Counted from the first letter of the stretch, positions 13,938 to 22,192 are shown. The stretch: DNA of 24,529 nucleotides from Oscillospiraceae bacterium (GCA_031255955.1 JAIRRO010000114.1:1-24529); one strand, 5' to 3'. The notes: generated from the sequence alone by a model not told the origin. Numbers and translations: made by a program.

Positions 13938-16435
13938 TATTGTCTAACGCTCGGCGGCTCAGGGCGCGGCGGTATCTGCTGCTGCGGCACATCGATAACG
14001 GGCAGCTCCGCCGTGGCGGGGGTTATGGCATGCGCCTTTGTCATCCTTGGCGCCTTTAGTACGGAGAAATCCAGCGCGACGTCCAGCACCGTATCGATAT
14101 TTTTCGCCGTGACAAAGGTCAGCTCTCGGCGCACTGTTTGGTCAATTTCCTCTAAATCCGATTCGTTTTCGGCGGGTATTATAACCGTCTCGGCGCCCGC
14201 GCGGAGCGCCGCCATTGTTTTTTCCTTTAATCCGCCGATGCGCAAAATTCGTCCGCGCAGCGTAATTTCACCCGTCATCGTCACCCTTGGACGCACGGGC
14301 GCGCCGGAGAGCGCCGAGATAACAGCCATCGCCATCGTGATTCCGGCGGAGGGTCCGTCCTTCTCCACGCCCCCGCCGGGGAAGTGAATATGTAAATCGT
14401 TTTTCTTGTGAAAATCAGCCGGAATGTGCAGAATGTCCGCGCGGCTGCGTATGTACGACACCGCCGCCTCCGCGGATTCCTTCATCGTCTCGCCCAAATT
14501 GCCCGTCAGCTTCAGCATACCCTTGCCGGGGAACACGTTTACCTCCACGTCCAGCGTCGTGCCACCGGCCTCCGTCCACGCTAAGCCGCGCACAACGCCG
14601 ACCTCTCCATCAATATCGTTTTCGCGCGTATAGTGGCGCGGTCCCAGCAGCTCCGGCAGCATCTCCGGGGTAACGGCGACGCTTTTCGCCTCGCCCCGTG
14701 CCAGCCTCGCCGTCGTCTTGCGGCACACGGAGGCAAGTGATCTTTCCAGCTGGCGCACACCGGATTCACGCGTCCATCCGGAGATTATCTCCAGCATCGC
14801 GGCGTCGGATATTTTCAGCTGCGCAACCTTCAGTCCGTGCTTTTTGCGTTGCTTGGGCAGCAGATGGCGCTTTGCTATCTCCAGCTTTTCCATATCGGTA
14901 TAGCTGGACATTTCGATGACCTCCATACGGTCAAGCAGCGGGCGCGGTATGGAGCTCGCTGAGTTTGCCGTGGTGATGAACATCGCCTCTGAGAGGTCGA
15001 ACGGCAGCTCAAGATAGTGGTCGCGGAACGCGTAGTTTTGCTCCGGGTCCAGCGCCTCCAGCAGCGCGGCTGAGGGGTCGCCCCTGTAATCGCTGCCCAG
15101 CTTATCAATTTCATCAAGCAATATCAAGGGGTTGCGCGTGCCGACACGGTTCACGGCGTCGATTATACGTCCCGGCATCGCGCCGACATATGTCTTGCGG
15201 TGCCCGCGGATTTCAGCCTCATCGTGTACGCCGCCGAGGGATATGCGCGCCAGCTTGCGGTTCAGCGCGCGAGCAACCGATATGGCAACGGATGTCTTGC
15301 CGACGCCGGGCGGTCCCACAAGACAGATAATTGTCCCCTTGTGGTCGGGCTTCATCTGCTTCACGGATAAAAATTCGAGTATGCGCTCCTTGACCTTTTC
15401 AAGCCCGAAATGGTCGTCGTTGAGTATCTTAGTCGCGGAGCTTATATCGCGGCGCTCTGTCGTTGTTTTGTTCCACGGAAGCTCCAGACATAGGTCTAAA
15501 TACGTTGCGATTACAGAGGTTTCCGCCGCGCCGAAATGCTGCTTTTCAAGGCGGTCTACCTCTTTATTCAGCTTGGTTACTATCTCCTCTGAAACCTTCA
15601 GCTTTGCGATTTTACGGCGATATTCGGAAATTTCGCCTTCTCCGCCTTCGCCCTCCTCGCCCAGCTCATGCTGGATGATGTTCATACGCTCACGCAGTAT
15701 ATGCTCGCGCTGCTGCCCCTCAAGACGTGAGCGCAGATTGCCCTCTATCTCTATTTCAACGCCCTGCACCTCAATTTCGTGAGTGAGCAGCGCGGTGATG
15801 AGCTTTAGGCGCTTTATGGGATTAAGTGCCTCCAAAATCGGCTGTTTTTGGTCGTGCCGCAGGAACATATATTGCGCGATGTAATCCGCAACCTTGCCGG
15901 GGTCTGTCATTCCATACAGCGGGAACACGCTTTCGTGCGGGACAACGCTGGACATTGAGGCATATGTATCAAACAATCCCGCGGCGTGGCGCGTCGCCGC
16001 CTCTAGCTTTGCCGTCATGCGCGGGGTTTTCTCCGGCAGGGCTTCAGCCCTTGCCATATAATAGCCGTTTTCGCTGGAATGCTCGTGCATCCGCGCGCGC
16101 GTAATGCCCTCCACCAGCGCCTTTATGCCGCCGCCCGGTACCTTCAACAGCTGCTTTACATTGCACACCGTGCCGATTTTATATAAATCCTCCGGACGCG
16201 GCGATTCCTTCATAAAATCGCGCTGCGTAATCAGCAGCACGCGCCGTCCGTACTCCACCGCAGCATCCAGCGCGGCGGTGGAAATATCGCGTTCTACCTC
16301 AAAATTGAGCAGCATTCCCGGAAACGCGCACATCCCGCGCAGGGCAAGAAGCGGCAGCTTCTCATATCGCGGCGCGGCGGTGTCCATGGGCAAATCCCCC
16401 GCCGATAAATTTACGTCCTTAATTTCTTCTGACAT
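13937..16435 (-). CDS. lon: ATP-dependent protease Lon (LonA)
   Basis: Cytoplasmic AAA+ serine protease that degrades damaged and regulatory proteins. Domains in order are the N-terminal substrate domain (about residues 25-220, start of homology KLPLLALRGMCAFPGM), a coiled coil, AAA+ with Walker A GPPGVGKT (about 374-381) and Walker B PLILLDEIDK, and the protease domain with Ser696 (KDGPSAGITMA) and Lys739 (GLKEKT), spaced 43 residues as in Escherichia coli. It has 832 residues with the ATG at 16435, chosen for its AAGGAG; an upstream start at 16501 has no such site. A Pro-rich tail of about 20 residues (QQQIPPRPEPP) ends the protein. It follows clpX across a structured gap. Confidence 0.97.
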   Translation of the reverse strand: MSEEIKDVNLSAGDLPMDTAAPRYEKLPLLALRGMCAFPGMLLNFEVERDISTAALDAAVEYGRRVLLITQRDFMKESPRPEDLYKIGTVCNVKQLLKVPGGGIKALVEGITRARMHEHSSENGYYMARAEALPEKTPRMTAKLEAATRHAAGLFDTYASMSSVVPHESVFPLYGMTDPGKVADYIAQYMFLRHDQKQPILEALNPIKRLKLITALLTHEIEVQGVEIEIEGNLRSRLEGQQREHILRERMNIIQHELGEEGEGGEGEISEYRRKIAKLKVSEEIVTKLNKEVDRLEKQHFGAAETSVIATYLDLCLELPWNKTTTERRDISSATKILNDDHFGLEKVKERILEFLSVKQMKPDHKGTIICLVGPPGVGKTSVAISVARALNRKLARISLGGVHDEAEIRGHRKTYVGAMPGRIIDAVNRVGTRNPLILLDEIDKLGSDYRGDPSAALLEALDPEQNYAFRDHYLELPFDLSEAMFITTANSASSIPRPLLDRMEVIEMSSYTDMEKLEIAKRHLLPKQRKKHGLKVAQLKISDAAMLEIISGWTRESGVRQLERSLASVCRKTTARLARGEAKSVAVTPEMLPELLGPRHYTRENDIDGEVGVVRGLAWTEAGGTTLDVEVNVFPGKGMLKLTGNLGETMKESAEAAVSYIRSRADILHIPADFHKKNDLHIHFPGGGVEKDGPSAGITMAMAVISALSGAPVRPRVTMTGEITLRGRILRIGGLKEKTMAALRAGAETVIIPAENESDLEEIDQTVRRELTFVTAKNIDTVLDVALDFSVLKAPRMTKAHAITPATAELPVIDVPQQQIPPRPEPPSVRQ

Positions 16436-16472
16436 TGTCGTCACTCCTTTTTTCGCTGCCTGTAATATCGCG

Positions 16473-16509
16473 ACAAACGCCCTTCGGGAGAACCCCTCCA
16501 AGCGTTTGT
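16473..16509 (-). other. Stem-loop in the clpX-lon gap
   Basis: ACAAACGC (16473-16480) and GCGTTTGT (16502-16509) form a perfect 8-bp stem just after the clpX stop, with smaller complementary pieces inside (GGAG with CTCC). There is no T-run, so it is not a typical terminator. It could protect the clpX mRNA 3' end or attenuate lon. Confidence 0.45.
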
Positions 16510-16516
16510 TTTGGCT

Positions 16517-17806
16517 TTATGAAATGTTCATAACATCGCGACTGATGGTTGGCTTTGGTCGGTGGACGATGGTGGGCGGCTCCTCTCCCATTACGCAGGC
16601 TCCCGTGATTATCGCCTTTTCCGCTCTGGTGTCAGAGGGGATGTCATACATCAGCTTCATCATCACGCCCTCCATTATGCCGCGCAGTCCGCGCGCCCCG
16701 ACGTCAAGCTCCAGCGCCTTGTCGGCGATTGCCTCCAGCGCGCCGTCCTCAAATTCCAGTATAACGCCGTCGTACCCCAAAAGTGTTTGATATTGGCGCG
16801 TTAAGGCGTTTCGCGGTTCCTTTAATATCCTAAGCATATCCTCGCGCGTTAAGGAATCCAGCGAGGTGACAATCGGCATACGTCCGACAAGCTCCGGTAT
16901 CAGCCCGTATTTTAATAAATCGTGCGGGCGAATCTCCTTTAATATCTCGCCGACGTTGCGCTCCTTGCGGCTTACAATTTCCGCGTTAAACCCGATGCTG
17001 CGTTTATCGAGCCTGTTTTCAATGATTTTTTCGACGCCGTCAAACGCGCCGCCGCATATAAACAGGATATTCGTCGTGTCGATGCTGATATATTCCTGAT
17101 GCGGGTGCTTGCGTCCGCCGTGCGGCGGGACGTTGGCGACTGTGCCCTCAAGGATTTTCAGCAGCGCCTGCTGGACGCCCTCTCCCGAAACATCGCGGGT
17201 TATTGAGGTGTTTTCGCTCTTGCGGGCGATTTTATCAATCTCATCCACATAGATAATGCCGCACTGCGCGCGCTCGACGTCCAAATCAGCCGCCAGCAGC
17301 AGCCGCAGCAGAATATTCTCCACATCGTCACCGACGTATCCGGCTTCCGTCAGCGTTGTCGCGTCCGCGATGGCAAACGGAACCTGAAGCGTTCTTGCCA
17401 GCGTCTGCGCAAGCATCGTTTTTCCACTGCCCGTAGGTCCTACAAGCAAAATGTTGCTTTTTTGCAGCTCTGTATCGGACATATGGCGGCGTGAAATGCG
17501 CTTGTAATGGTTATACACCGCCACGGAGAGGGCAATTTTCGCCGTCTCCTGCCCGATGACGTATTCGTCCAGCGCCGCGTGAATATCCGCCGGTCTTGGC
17601 AGACTGCCGAGGGACGAGCGCGCGCGCGGATACAGCTGTCTGCCGTATGCGCCGTCGGCGTCGCCGCTGATTTGACTCATACACGCGGAGACACACTCGT
17701 TGCAAATGCACACGTCGCCCTGACCGACCAGCAGGCGCTCGACCTGATCCTGCCGCTTGCCGCAAAAGCCGCATCTTAAAAGCTTGTCGTTATTGTTCTT
17801 TGCCAA
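16517..17806 (-). CDS. clpX: ATP-dependent Clp protease ATP-binding subunit ClpX
   Basis: AAA+ unfoldase that feeds substrates to ClpP. The N-terminal zinc-binding domain has four Cys (12, 15, 35, 38; CGFC and CNEC). Then come Walker A GPTGSGKT (about 123-130), Walker B IIYVDEIDK, the RKH pore loop (GGRKHPHQEY) and the ClpP-docking IGF loop (KRSIGFNAE). It has 429 residues, normal. The start codon is TTG at 17806 behind GAGGGG. It lies downstream of clpP across a 138-bp palindrome-rich gap and upstream of lon. Confidence 0.97.
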   Translation of the reverse strand: MAKNNNDKLLRCGFCGKRQDQVERLLVGQGDVCICNECVSACMSQISGDADGAYGRQLYPRARSSLGSLPRPADIHAALDEYVIGQETAKIALSVAVYNHYKRISRRHMSDTELQKSNILLVGPTGSGKTMLAQTLARTLQVPFAIADATTLTEAGYVGDDVENILLRLLLAADLDVERAQCGIIYVDEIDKIARKSENTSITRDVSGEGVQQALLKILEGTVANVPPHGGRKHPHQEYISIDTTNILFICGGAFDGVEKIIENRLDKRSIGFNAEIVSRKERNVGEILKEIRPHDLLKYGLIPELVGRMPIVTSLDSLTREDMLRILKEPRNALTRQYQTLLGYDGVILEFEDGALEAIADKALELDVGARGLRGIMEGVMMKLMYDIPSDTRAEKAIITGACVMGEEPPTIVHRPKPTISRDVMNIS

Positions 17807-17834
17807 TTTAACCCCTCGTTACTATTTAATCCTC

Positions 17835-17940
17835 GGGCGAAGTGAATTCGCCCTGCGGCAAATTTCGCTTCAAGCTGCGCTTGGCGCTCAATATTGATAC
17901 GCCGCTGCGCGGCGGCGTCCGCTGTAGCGTCCGCGGAGCG
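17835..17940. repeat. Palindrome cluster in the clpP-clpX gap (REP-like)
   Basis: Several short hairpins follow one another. GGGCGAA/TTCGCCC (17835-17841 with 17847-17853) has a 5-base loop. CAAGC/GCTTG (17871-17875 with 17879-17883) has a 3-base loop. ACGCCGC/GCGGCGT (17899-17905 with 17912-17918) has a 6-base loop. The self-complementary TCCGCGGA and a repeated GCGTCCGC element follow. None has a T-run. The composition differs from ordinary leader sequence and resembles dispersed intergenic palindromic elements. Confidence 0.5.
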
Positions 17941-17944
17941 CTCA

Positions 17945-18529
17945 TCAACCGCGTTTGTAAATCACTTCGTCGATTAGTCCGAATTCCTTCGCTTCTTCAG
18001 CCGTCATATAATTATCGCGCTCCGATGCATCCCGGATTTCTTCGATGGTTTTGCCGGTGTTTTCGGCGAGGATTTTGTTTAGGCGACCTTTGATTTTAAG
18101 GATGTTTTCGGCGTGGATTTGAATGTCGGTCGCCTGCCCCTGAAATCCGCCGGAGGGCTGGTGAATCATTATTTCGGCGTTCGGCAGGGCAATGCGCTTG
18201 CCCTTTGTTCCGGCGGACAGCAGAAACGCACCCATGCTTGCCGCCATACCGACGCATATCGTGGACACGTCGGCTTTGATATACTGCATCGTGTCATAAA
18301 TCGCGAGCCCCGACGTGACGGAGCCGCCCGGTGAGTTGATGTAGAACTGAATTTCCTTGTCGGCGTCCTGCGACTCGAGGAATAACAACTGCGCGACAAC
18401 AAGCGCCGCCGTCGTGTCGTTCACCTCCTCGCTCAGAAAGATGATTCGATCGTTCAGCAGCCGCGAGAATATGTCATACGACCGCTCCCCGCGTGAGGTT
18501 TGCTCTACTACATAAGGTACAAGACTCAT
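17945..18529 (-). CDS. clpP: ATP-dependent Clp protease proteolytic subunit ClpP
   Basis: Self-compartmentalised serine protease forming the 14-mer chamber used with ClpX. The catalytic triad is Ser98 (GMAASMGA), His123 (MIHQPSGG) and Asp172 (SERDNYM). Other conserved parts are VPYVVEQTSRGERSYDIFSR at the start and FYINSPGGSVTSGLAIYDT. It has 194 residues, normal. ATG 18529 was chosen because AGGAG precedes it and homology begins there; an in-frame start at 18562 has neither. It follows tig by about 36 bases in the same operon. Confidence 0.98.
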   Translation of the reverse strand: MSLVPYVVEQTSRGERSYDIFSRLLNDRIIFLSEEVNDTTAALVVAQLLFLESQDADKEIQFYINSPGGSVTSGLAIYDTMQYIKADVSTICVGMAASMGAFLLSAGTKGKRIALPNAEIMIHQPSGGFQGQATDIQIHAENILKIKGRLNKILAENTGKTIEEIRDASERDNYMTAEEAKEFGLIDEVIYKRG

Positions 18530-18565
18530 TTTATTACGCTCCTTCTGTGAAATTATATCCAATTT

Positions 18566-20209
18566 TCAGGACTTTTCGTCTGTTGTCGGCTTTTTCGCGC
18601 GCGTGCGCTTGGGTTTTTCCTCCGCGGTCGGTTCCGCTGCCGCCTTTGACTTCGCGGATTTGGCGGCAGGCTTTGCCTCGGGTTTGGCTTCGGCGGTTTT
18701 CTTTTCCGCCGCGGTGGATTTTGCAGCTGCCTTGGCGGGCTTTTTGGCGCCGGAATCGGCGTCCTTATCGGCGTTCTTCGGCTCCGCCGTCCCGGCTTTC
18801 GCCTTTTTCGCGGGTTTCTTTTCGGCGGGCGCTGCCTCCGCATCGTCTGCCTTGGCGTCCTTCTTTGTGGTGGCGCGGCGCGCGCGCTTGGGCTTATCCG
18901 CCCCGTCCTTTGCGTCATCCTTTTCGGATACTGCCTCGGCAATTCCGCTGTCAACAACCAGCTTCACGGCGGCGCGCATTGTCACCTCGCGCTTGGCTGA
19001 TTCCTCATCCACGGATTTTTTCACCGTCTCGGCGTCCACGCCATAGCGCTCTGCTGTCTCGGTATAAAATTGCTCTATTTGGTCGGCATTGGCGTCAAAG
19101 CCTTCCTTTTCCGCAATTTTCTCCAGCGCGAGGGAGACCTTAACCTGCTTTTCAGCCTGCGCGCGTGAATCGCGTCGATAATCCGCCATCGTCATACCGG
19201 ACATTTTGAAATACGTATCGGGGTCAAGCCCATACTGCGAAAGCTGTGATTGCATACTCTTCAGGGAGCTGTCTACCTGCTCTTCTATCATCTCTTCCGG
19301 AATTTCACCCGTTACCGTTTCGGACAGGGCGTCAAGCAGCGCGTTTTCAAACCAGTCGGCGGCGTCCTTCTCGCGGGCTTCTTCAAGATGCTTTCTGATA
19401 TCGGCGCGGTATTCCGCGATGGTGTCAAACTCTGAAACGTCCTTGGCGAACTCGTCATCCGCCTCAGGCAGTACCTTTGTGCGAACCTCATGCACCGTTA
19501 CATTGAACACGGCTGCCTTTCCGGAAAGCTCCTTCGCGTGGTATTCCTCCGGAAACACGACGTCGATGTCGCGCGTTTCACCGGCTTTCATCCCCTCAAG
19601 CTTTTCTTCAAAGCCCGGAATGAAGGAGCCTGAGCCAAGCTCCAGCTCATAATTTGTTGCTGTGCCGCCGTCAAAGGGTGTGCCATCCACGCTTCCGGCG
19701 TAGTCGATTAACACCGTGTCGCCCTTAATGGCGGGGCGGTCGGCGACCTCAATGCTTGCGTTGCGCAGACGCAGCCCTTCAATCTCAGAATCCACGGCGC
19801 TTTCCGGAACGTCAGTAGAGGGCTTTGAGGCGTGAAGACCCTTATAATCCCCGATCTCTATTTCCGGATACAGCGAAACGGTGAAGGTGACCGTAACCTC
19901 TCCGCCGTCCGCAATGTCCACGTCCCCAAGCCGCGGATAACCCACGGTGCGCAGATCGTTTTCCTTTATCCCGAATTCCAGCGCCTGGGGCAAAAGCTCG
20001 TCAAGCGCGTCACTCCGGAATACAGAGGCTCCGTAGATATTCTCGATAATCTTTCTCGGCGCCTTCCCCGGACGGAATCCCGGAACCGAAATTTTTCCGC
20101 GCGTTTTCTTGTACACGCTGTCCACCGCGCTGTTAAACACGGCGGCTTCAATGCCTACCTTCAGCTCGGCTGTGCCCTTTTCTTTCTTTTCAAATGCAAC
20201 CACGTTCAT
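18566..20209 (-). CDS. tig: Trigger factor with an added Lys/Ala-rich C-terminal tail
   Basis: Ribosome-bound chaperone and peptidyl-prolyl isomerase acting on nascent chains. The N-domain carries the ribosome-docking signature GFRPGKAP (44-51). The FKBP-like domain lies at about 158-245 (GDTVLIDYAGSVDGTPFDGG), then the helical C-domain to about residue 427, which is the full normal length. A further 120 residues (428-547, encoded at 18569-18928) consist almost only of Lys, Ala, Glu, Asp, Pro, Thr and Arg, with motifs such as KKPAKKAKAG and KPKRTRAKKP. This tail is predicted disordered and strongly basic, like histone H1 tails. The reading frame is continuous into it. ATG 20209 has GGGAGG upstream. 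First gene of the tig-clpP-clpX-lon operon. Confidence 0.96.
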   Translation of the reverse strand: MNVVAFEKKEKGTAELKVGIEAAVFNSAVDSVYKKTRGKISVPGFRPGKAPRKIIENIYGASVFRSDALDELLPQALEFGIKENDLRTVGYPRLGDVDIADGGEVTVTFTVSLYPEIEIGDYKGLHASKPSTDVPESAVDSEIEGLRLRNASIEVADRPAIKGDTVLIDYAGSVDGTPFDGGTATNYELELGSGSFIPGFEEKLEGMKAGETRDIDVVFPEEYHAKELSGKAAVFNVTVHEVRTKVLPEADDEFAKDVSEFDTIAEYRADIRKHLEEAREKDAADWFENALLDALSETVTGEIPEEMIEEQVDSSLKSMQSQLSQYGLDPDTYFKMSGMTMADYRRDSRAQAEKQVKVSLALEKIAEKEGFDANADQIEQFYTETAERYGVDAETVKKSVDEESAKREVTMRAAVKLVVDSGIAEAVSEKDDAKDGADKPKRARRATTKKDAKADDAEAAPAEKKPAKKAKAGTAEPKNADKDADSGAKKPAKAAAKSTAAEKKTAEAKPEAKPAAKSAKSKAAAEPTAEEKPKRTRAKKPTTDEKS

Positions 20210-20254
20210 TGCTTTTATCCTCCCGCAATAACTTTTGTATCGGTATCTTTTCGG

Positions 20255-20283
20255 AGTATATCATATCCCTTGCGCAAATACAA
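20255..20283 (-). promoter_or_regulatory. Sigma-A promoter of the tig-clpP-clpX operon
   Basis: Minus-strand TTGTAT (20278-20283), 17-base spacer, TATACT (20255-20260), between the tRNA-Trp terminator and tig. I see no CtsR or CIRCE operator near it. Confidence 0.7.
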
Positions 20284-20300
20284 ACATATTTTTTTTCGCG

Positions 20301-20338
20301 GCGCAAAAAAACAAGAGGGCAGGTATATACCTGCCCTC
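20301..20338 (-). terminator. Intrinsic terminator after tRNA-Trp
   Basis: A perfect 24-base palindrome (20315-20338, arms GAGGGCAGGT and ACCTGCCCTC, 4-base loop ATAT) is followed on the minus strand by TTGTTTTTTT. It ends the tRNA transcript 17 bases past CCA. Confidence 0.95.
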
Positions 20339-20354
20339 CGCAAATAAATTTTCG

Positions 20355-20428
20355 TGGCAGGGGCAGAAGGATTCGAACCCTCAAAAACGGTTTTGGAGAC
20401 CGTTGTGATACCATTTCACTATGCCCCT
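20355..20428 (-). tRNA. tRNA-Trp (CCA)
   Basis: A 74-nt cloverleaf with encoded CCA end, acceptor AGGGGCA/TGCCCCT, anticodon arm ACGGT CTCCAAA ACCGT with anticodon CCA, and T-loop TTCGAAT. It stands alone between trmD and tig with its own promoter and terminator. Confidence 0.97.
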
Positions 20429-20469
20429 ACATTTTGGTTATTTTGCCTCTGAAGCTCACTGCGGGGGCT

Positions 20470-20498
20470 ATGATACCACACCCCCGAATAAAATGCAA
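20470..20498 (-). promoter_or_regulatory. Sigma-A promoter of tRNA-Trp
   Basis: Minus-strand TTGCAT (20493-20498), 17-base spacer, TATCAT (20470-20475), immediately after the trmD stop. A CGGGGG/CCCCCG inverted repeat (20462-20467 with 20481-20486) brackets the -10 and might also weakly end the trmD transcript. Confidence 0.65.
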
Positions 20499-20501
20499 GC
20501 A

Positions 20502-21227
20502 TTATTTTTCAAGCAGCTTTATATCCTCCCCGTCAAGGGTGAGCTTTTCAAACATATCCGGTCGGCGGTCGCGCGTTCGCAGCAGGGACATTTTTCGGCG
20601 CCACTTTTTAATATTCGCGTGGTGTCCCGACAGCAAAATCTCCGGCACGGCGCGCCCCTCCCAAATTTCAGGACGCGTGTATTGCGGGTATTCCAAAGCG
20701 CCGTCCCAGTGCGATTCGTCCGTCACACATTCCTCGTCGGGCAGCACGCCCGGAACAAGGCGAAAAACGGCGTCCGCCACAGCAAGCGCCGGTAGCTCCC
20801 CGCCCGTCAGGACGAAGTCCCCTATCGATATTTCCTCATCGACATACGCCTCTATGAAGCGCTCGTCAACGCCCTCATAATGCCCGCAGACAAGAATAAT
20901 CCTGTCGTGCTCCCGCGCCAGCCGCTTTGCGTCCTGCTGCGTGAAGGTGCGTCCGGCGGGCGATAGATAGATGGTGTGAAGCTCCCTTCCGGCTGCCTCG
21001 CATATCGCGCGGCGGCAGTCGGCAAGCGGCTGCGCGTACATTACGCACCCGCGCCCGCCGCCATAGGGATAGTCGTCCGTTTGCTTTTGCTTGTTCGTGG
21101 TGTAATCGCGGGGCTGCCACGCGCGGAAATTGATGATGCCGCGCTCGCGCGCCCTGCCGATAATGCTGTCGCCCAAAACCGCCTCAACAGAGTCCGGAAA
21201 CAGCGTCATAATATCGATGTGATACAT
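20502..21227 (-). CDS. trmD: tRNA (guanine37-N1)-methyltransferase TrmD
   Basis: SPOUT-class enzyme that uses S-adenosylmethionine to methylate G37 next to the anticodon of certain tRNAs, preventing frameshifts. Landmarks are MTLFPDSVEAVLGDSIIGRA at the start, DYPYGGGRGCVM, the knot region LVCGHYEGVDERFIEAYVDE, and IGDFVLTGGELPALAVADA. It has 241 residues, normal. The ATG has GGGGGCGGA upstream, 16 bases after rimM. It is the last gene of the rpsP operon here; the usual follower rplS is absent. Confidence 0.97.
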   Translation of the reverse strand: MYHIDIMTLFPDSVEAVLGDSIIGRARERGIINFRAWQPRDYTTNKQKQTDDYPYGGGRGCVMYAQPLADCRRAICEAAGRELHTIYLSPAGRTFTQQDAKRLAREHDRIILVCGHYEGVDERFIEAYVDEEISIGDFVLTGGELPALAVADAVFRLVPGVLPDEECVTDESHWDGALEYPQYTRPEIWEGRAVPEILLSGHHANIKKWRRKMSLLRTRDRRPDMFEKLTLDGEDIKLLEK

Positions 21228-21243
21228 AAATATTCCGCCCCCG

Positions 21244-21729
21244 CTACAGCCCTTCTATCAGACGAAAGCGCACCGCGCCGCCGTCCGTGTCGATTTTAAC
21301 GACGAATTCCGGCACAGCGGGAATCAGCCGCTCCAACTCTCCGCGGACAACATACACCCCGTGCGCCGGAAGCGAAATAAAATCCTCTATCACGCCTATG
21401 CGCTCCCCCGTTGCGTCGTCAACGGCGTCCAGCCCGATAACGTCCGCGACGAAGCTGACGCCCTCGTCCAGTGGAATATCCGAACGACTGAAGAAGAGCG
21501 TCCTGCCACGCAGCGCGTTGGCGTCGGCATATGTGGTGACGCCCTCAAGCGTTGCTATCACGTGGTTTTTGTGGACTGCGGCGTCAAGCATGCCGTATTC
21601 CGCTCCGTCAATAAACACGCGCGGCAGCCGCCGCAAAAAATCCGGCGTGTCCGTCCACGGCTCAATTTTCACGGCGCCGCGAACGCCGTGCGTGTTTACA
21701 ATTTTCCCGGCTTCCAGCAGGTCTGTCAA
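21244..21729 (-). CDS. rimM: 16S rRNA processing protein RimM
   Basis: 30S maturation factor that binds ribosomal protein S19. The N-terminal RimM domain begins LEAGKIVNTHGVRGAVKIEPWTD (family hallmark GxIxxxHGxxGxVK). The C-terminal PRC-barrel contains DATGERIGVIEDFISLPAHGVYVV and ends near the invariant-type LIPAVPEFVVKID. It has 161 residues, near normal. The start is TTG at 21729, overlapping the khpA stop as TTGA, so it depends on translational coupling; the site upstream is weak. Confidence 0.95.
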   Translation of the reverse strand: MTDLLEAGKIVNTHGVRGAVKIEPWTDTPDFLRRLPRVFIDGAEYGMLDAAVHKNHVIATLEGVTTYADANALRGRTLFFSRSDIPLDEGVSFVADVIGLDAVDDATGERIGVIEDFISLPAHGVYVVRGELERLIPAVPEFVVKIDTDGGAVRFRLIEGL

Positions 21730-21956
21730 TCCAGAATGTCCACGGTGGCGCGCTCGCCGCGCCGTGTGCCGGCTGCGCGTATTACCGTCCGAATATCCTT
21801 TGCGATTCTGCCGCCGCGCCCAATCACCTTGCCCATATCACCGGGGGCGACGCGCAGCTCATAAATCGTTTCGTTTTCCCCGTCGCGCTCGCTAATGCTC
21901 ACCGCGTCCGGTTTATCGACAAGGTTATCGGCGATGTATTTCAGCAGCTCCTTCAT
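21726..21956 (-). CDS. khpA: KH-domain RNA-binding protein KhpA (YlqC)
   Basis: A 76-residue single KH domain protein that binds RNA, often with KhpB/Jag, and affects cell division and sRNA biology in Firmicutes. The GxxG loop is visible in KVIGRGGRIAKDIRTVIRAA (about residues 46-65). The ATG overlaps the rpsP stop as ATGA. It sits between rpsP and rimM, its standard place. Confidence 0.94.
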   Translation of the reverse strand: MKELLKYIADNLVDKPDAVSISERDGENETIYELRVAPGDMGKVIGRGGRIAKDIRTVIRAAGTRRGERATVDILD

Positions 21957-22192
21957 GCGGGGTTGACCTTTTTAAGCAGCGCCCTGACTGTATCGGTCGG
22001 CTGCGCGCCGTTTTTAATCCAGTATTCCGCGCGCGCCATATCGATTTTTACCTCCGCGGGGTCTGTGAGCGGGTTGTACGTGCCGATTTCCTCGATACTG
22101 CGTCCGTCACGCGGGAAGCGGGAGTCCGCCACCACCACCCTGTAAAAGGGGTTCTTTTTTGCGCCCATCCGGCGAAGTCTGATTTTTACCAT
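21953..22192 (-). CDS. rpsP: 30S ribosomal protein S16
   Basis: Small-subunit structural protein. The sequence MVKIRLRRMGAKKNPFYRVV and the motif IEEIGTYNPLTDP are diagnostic. It has 79 residues with ATG 22192, chosen for GGAGG nine bases upstream; the in-frame extension to 22237 has no homology. It is preceded by a strong AT-rich stem-loop and followed by khpA with a 4-bp overlap. Confidence 0.97.
   Translation of the reverse strand: MVKIRLRRMGAKKNPFYRVVVADSRFPRDGRSIEEIGTYNPLTDPAEVKIDMARAEYWIKNGAQPTDTVRALLKKVNPA

Noticed and set aside
15132..15782. Plus-strand open frame opposite lon
   Set aside because: Shadow of the lon reading frame; Ser/Arg-rich with no recognisable domain.
18493..19143. 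Plus-strand frame opposite the trigger factor tail and clpP start
   Set aside because: Arg/Pro-rich shadow produced by the Lys/Ala-rich codons of the tail.
20462..20486. CGGGGG/CCCCCG inverted repeat as a trmD terminator
   Set aside because: It has only 6 bp and no T-run, and it overlaps the tRNA-Trp -10; treated as part of that promoter region.
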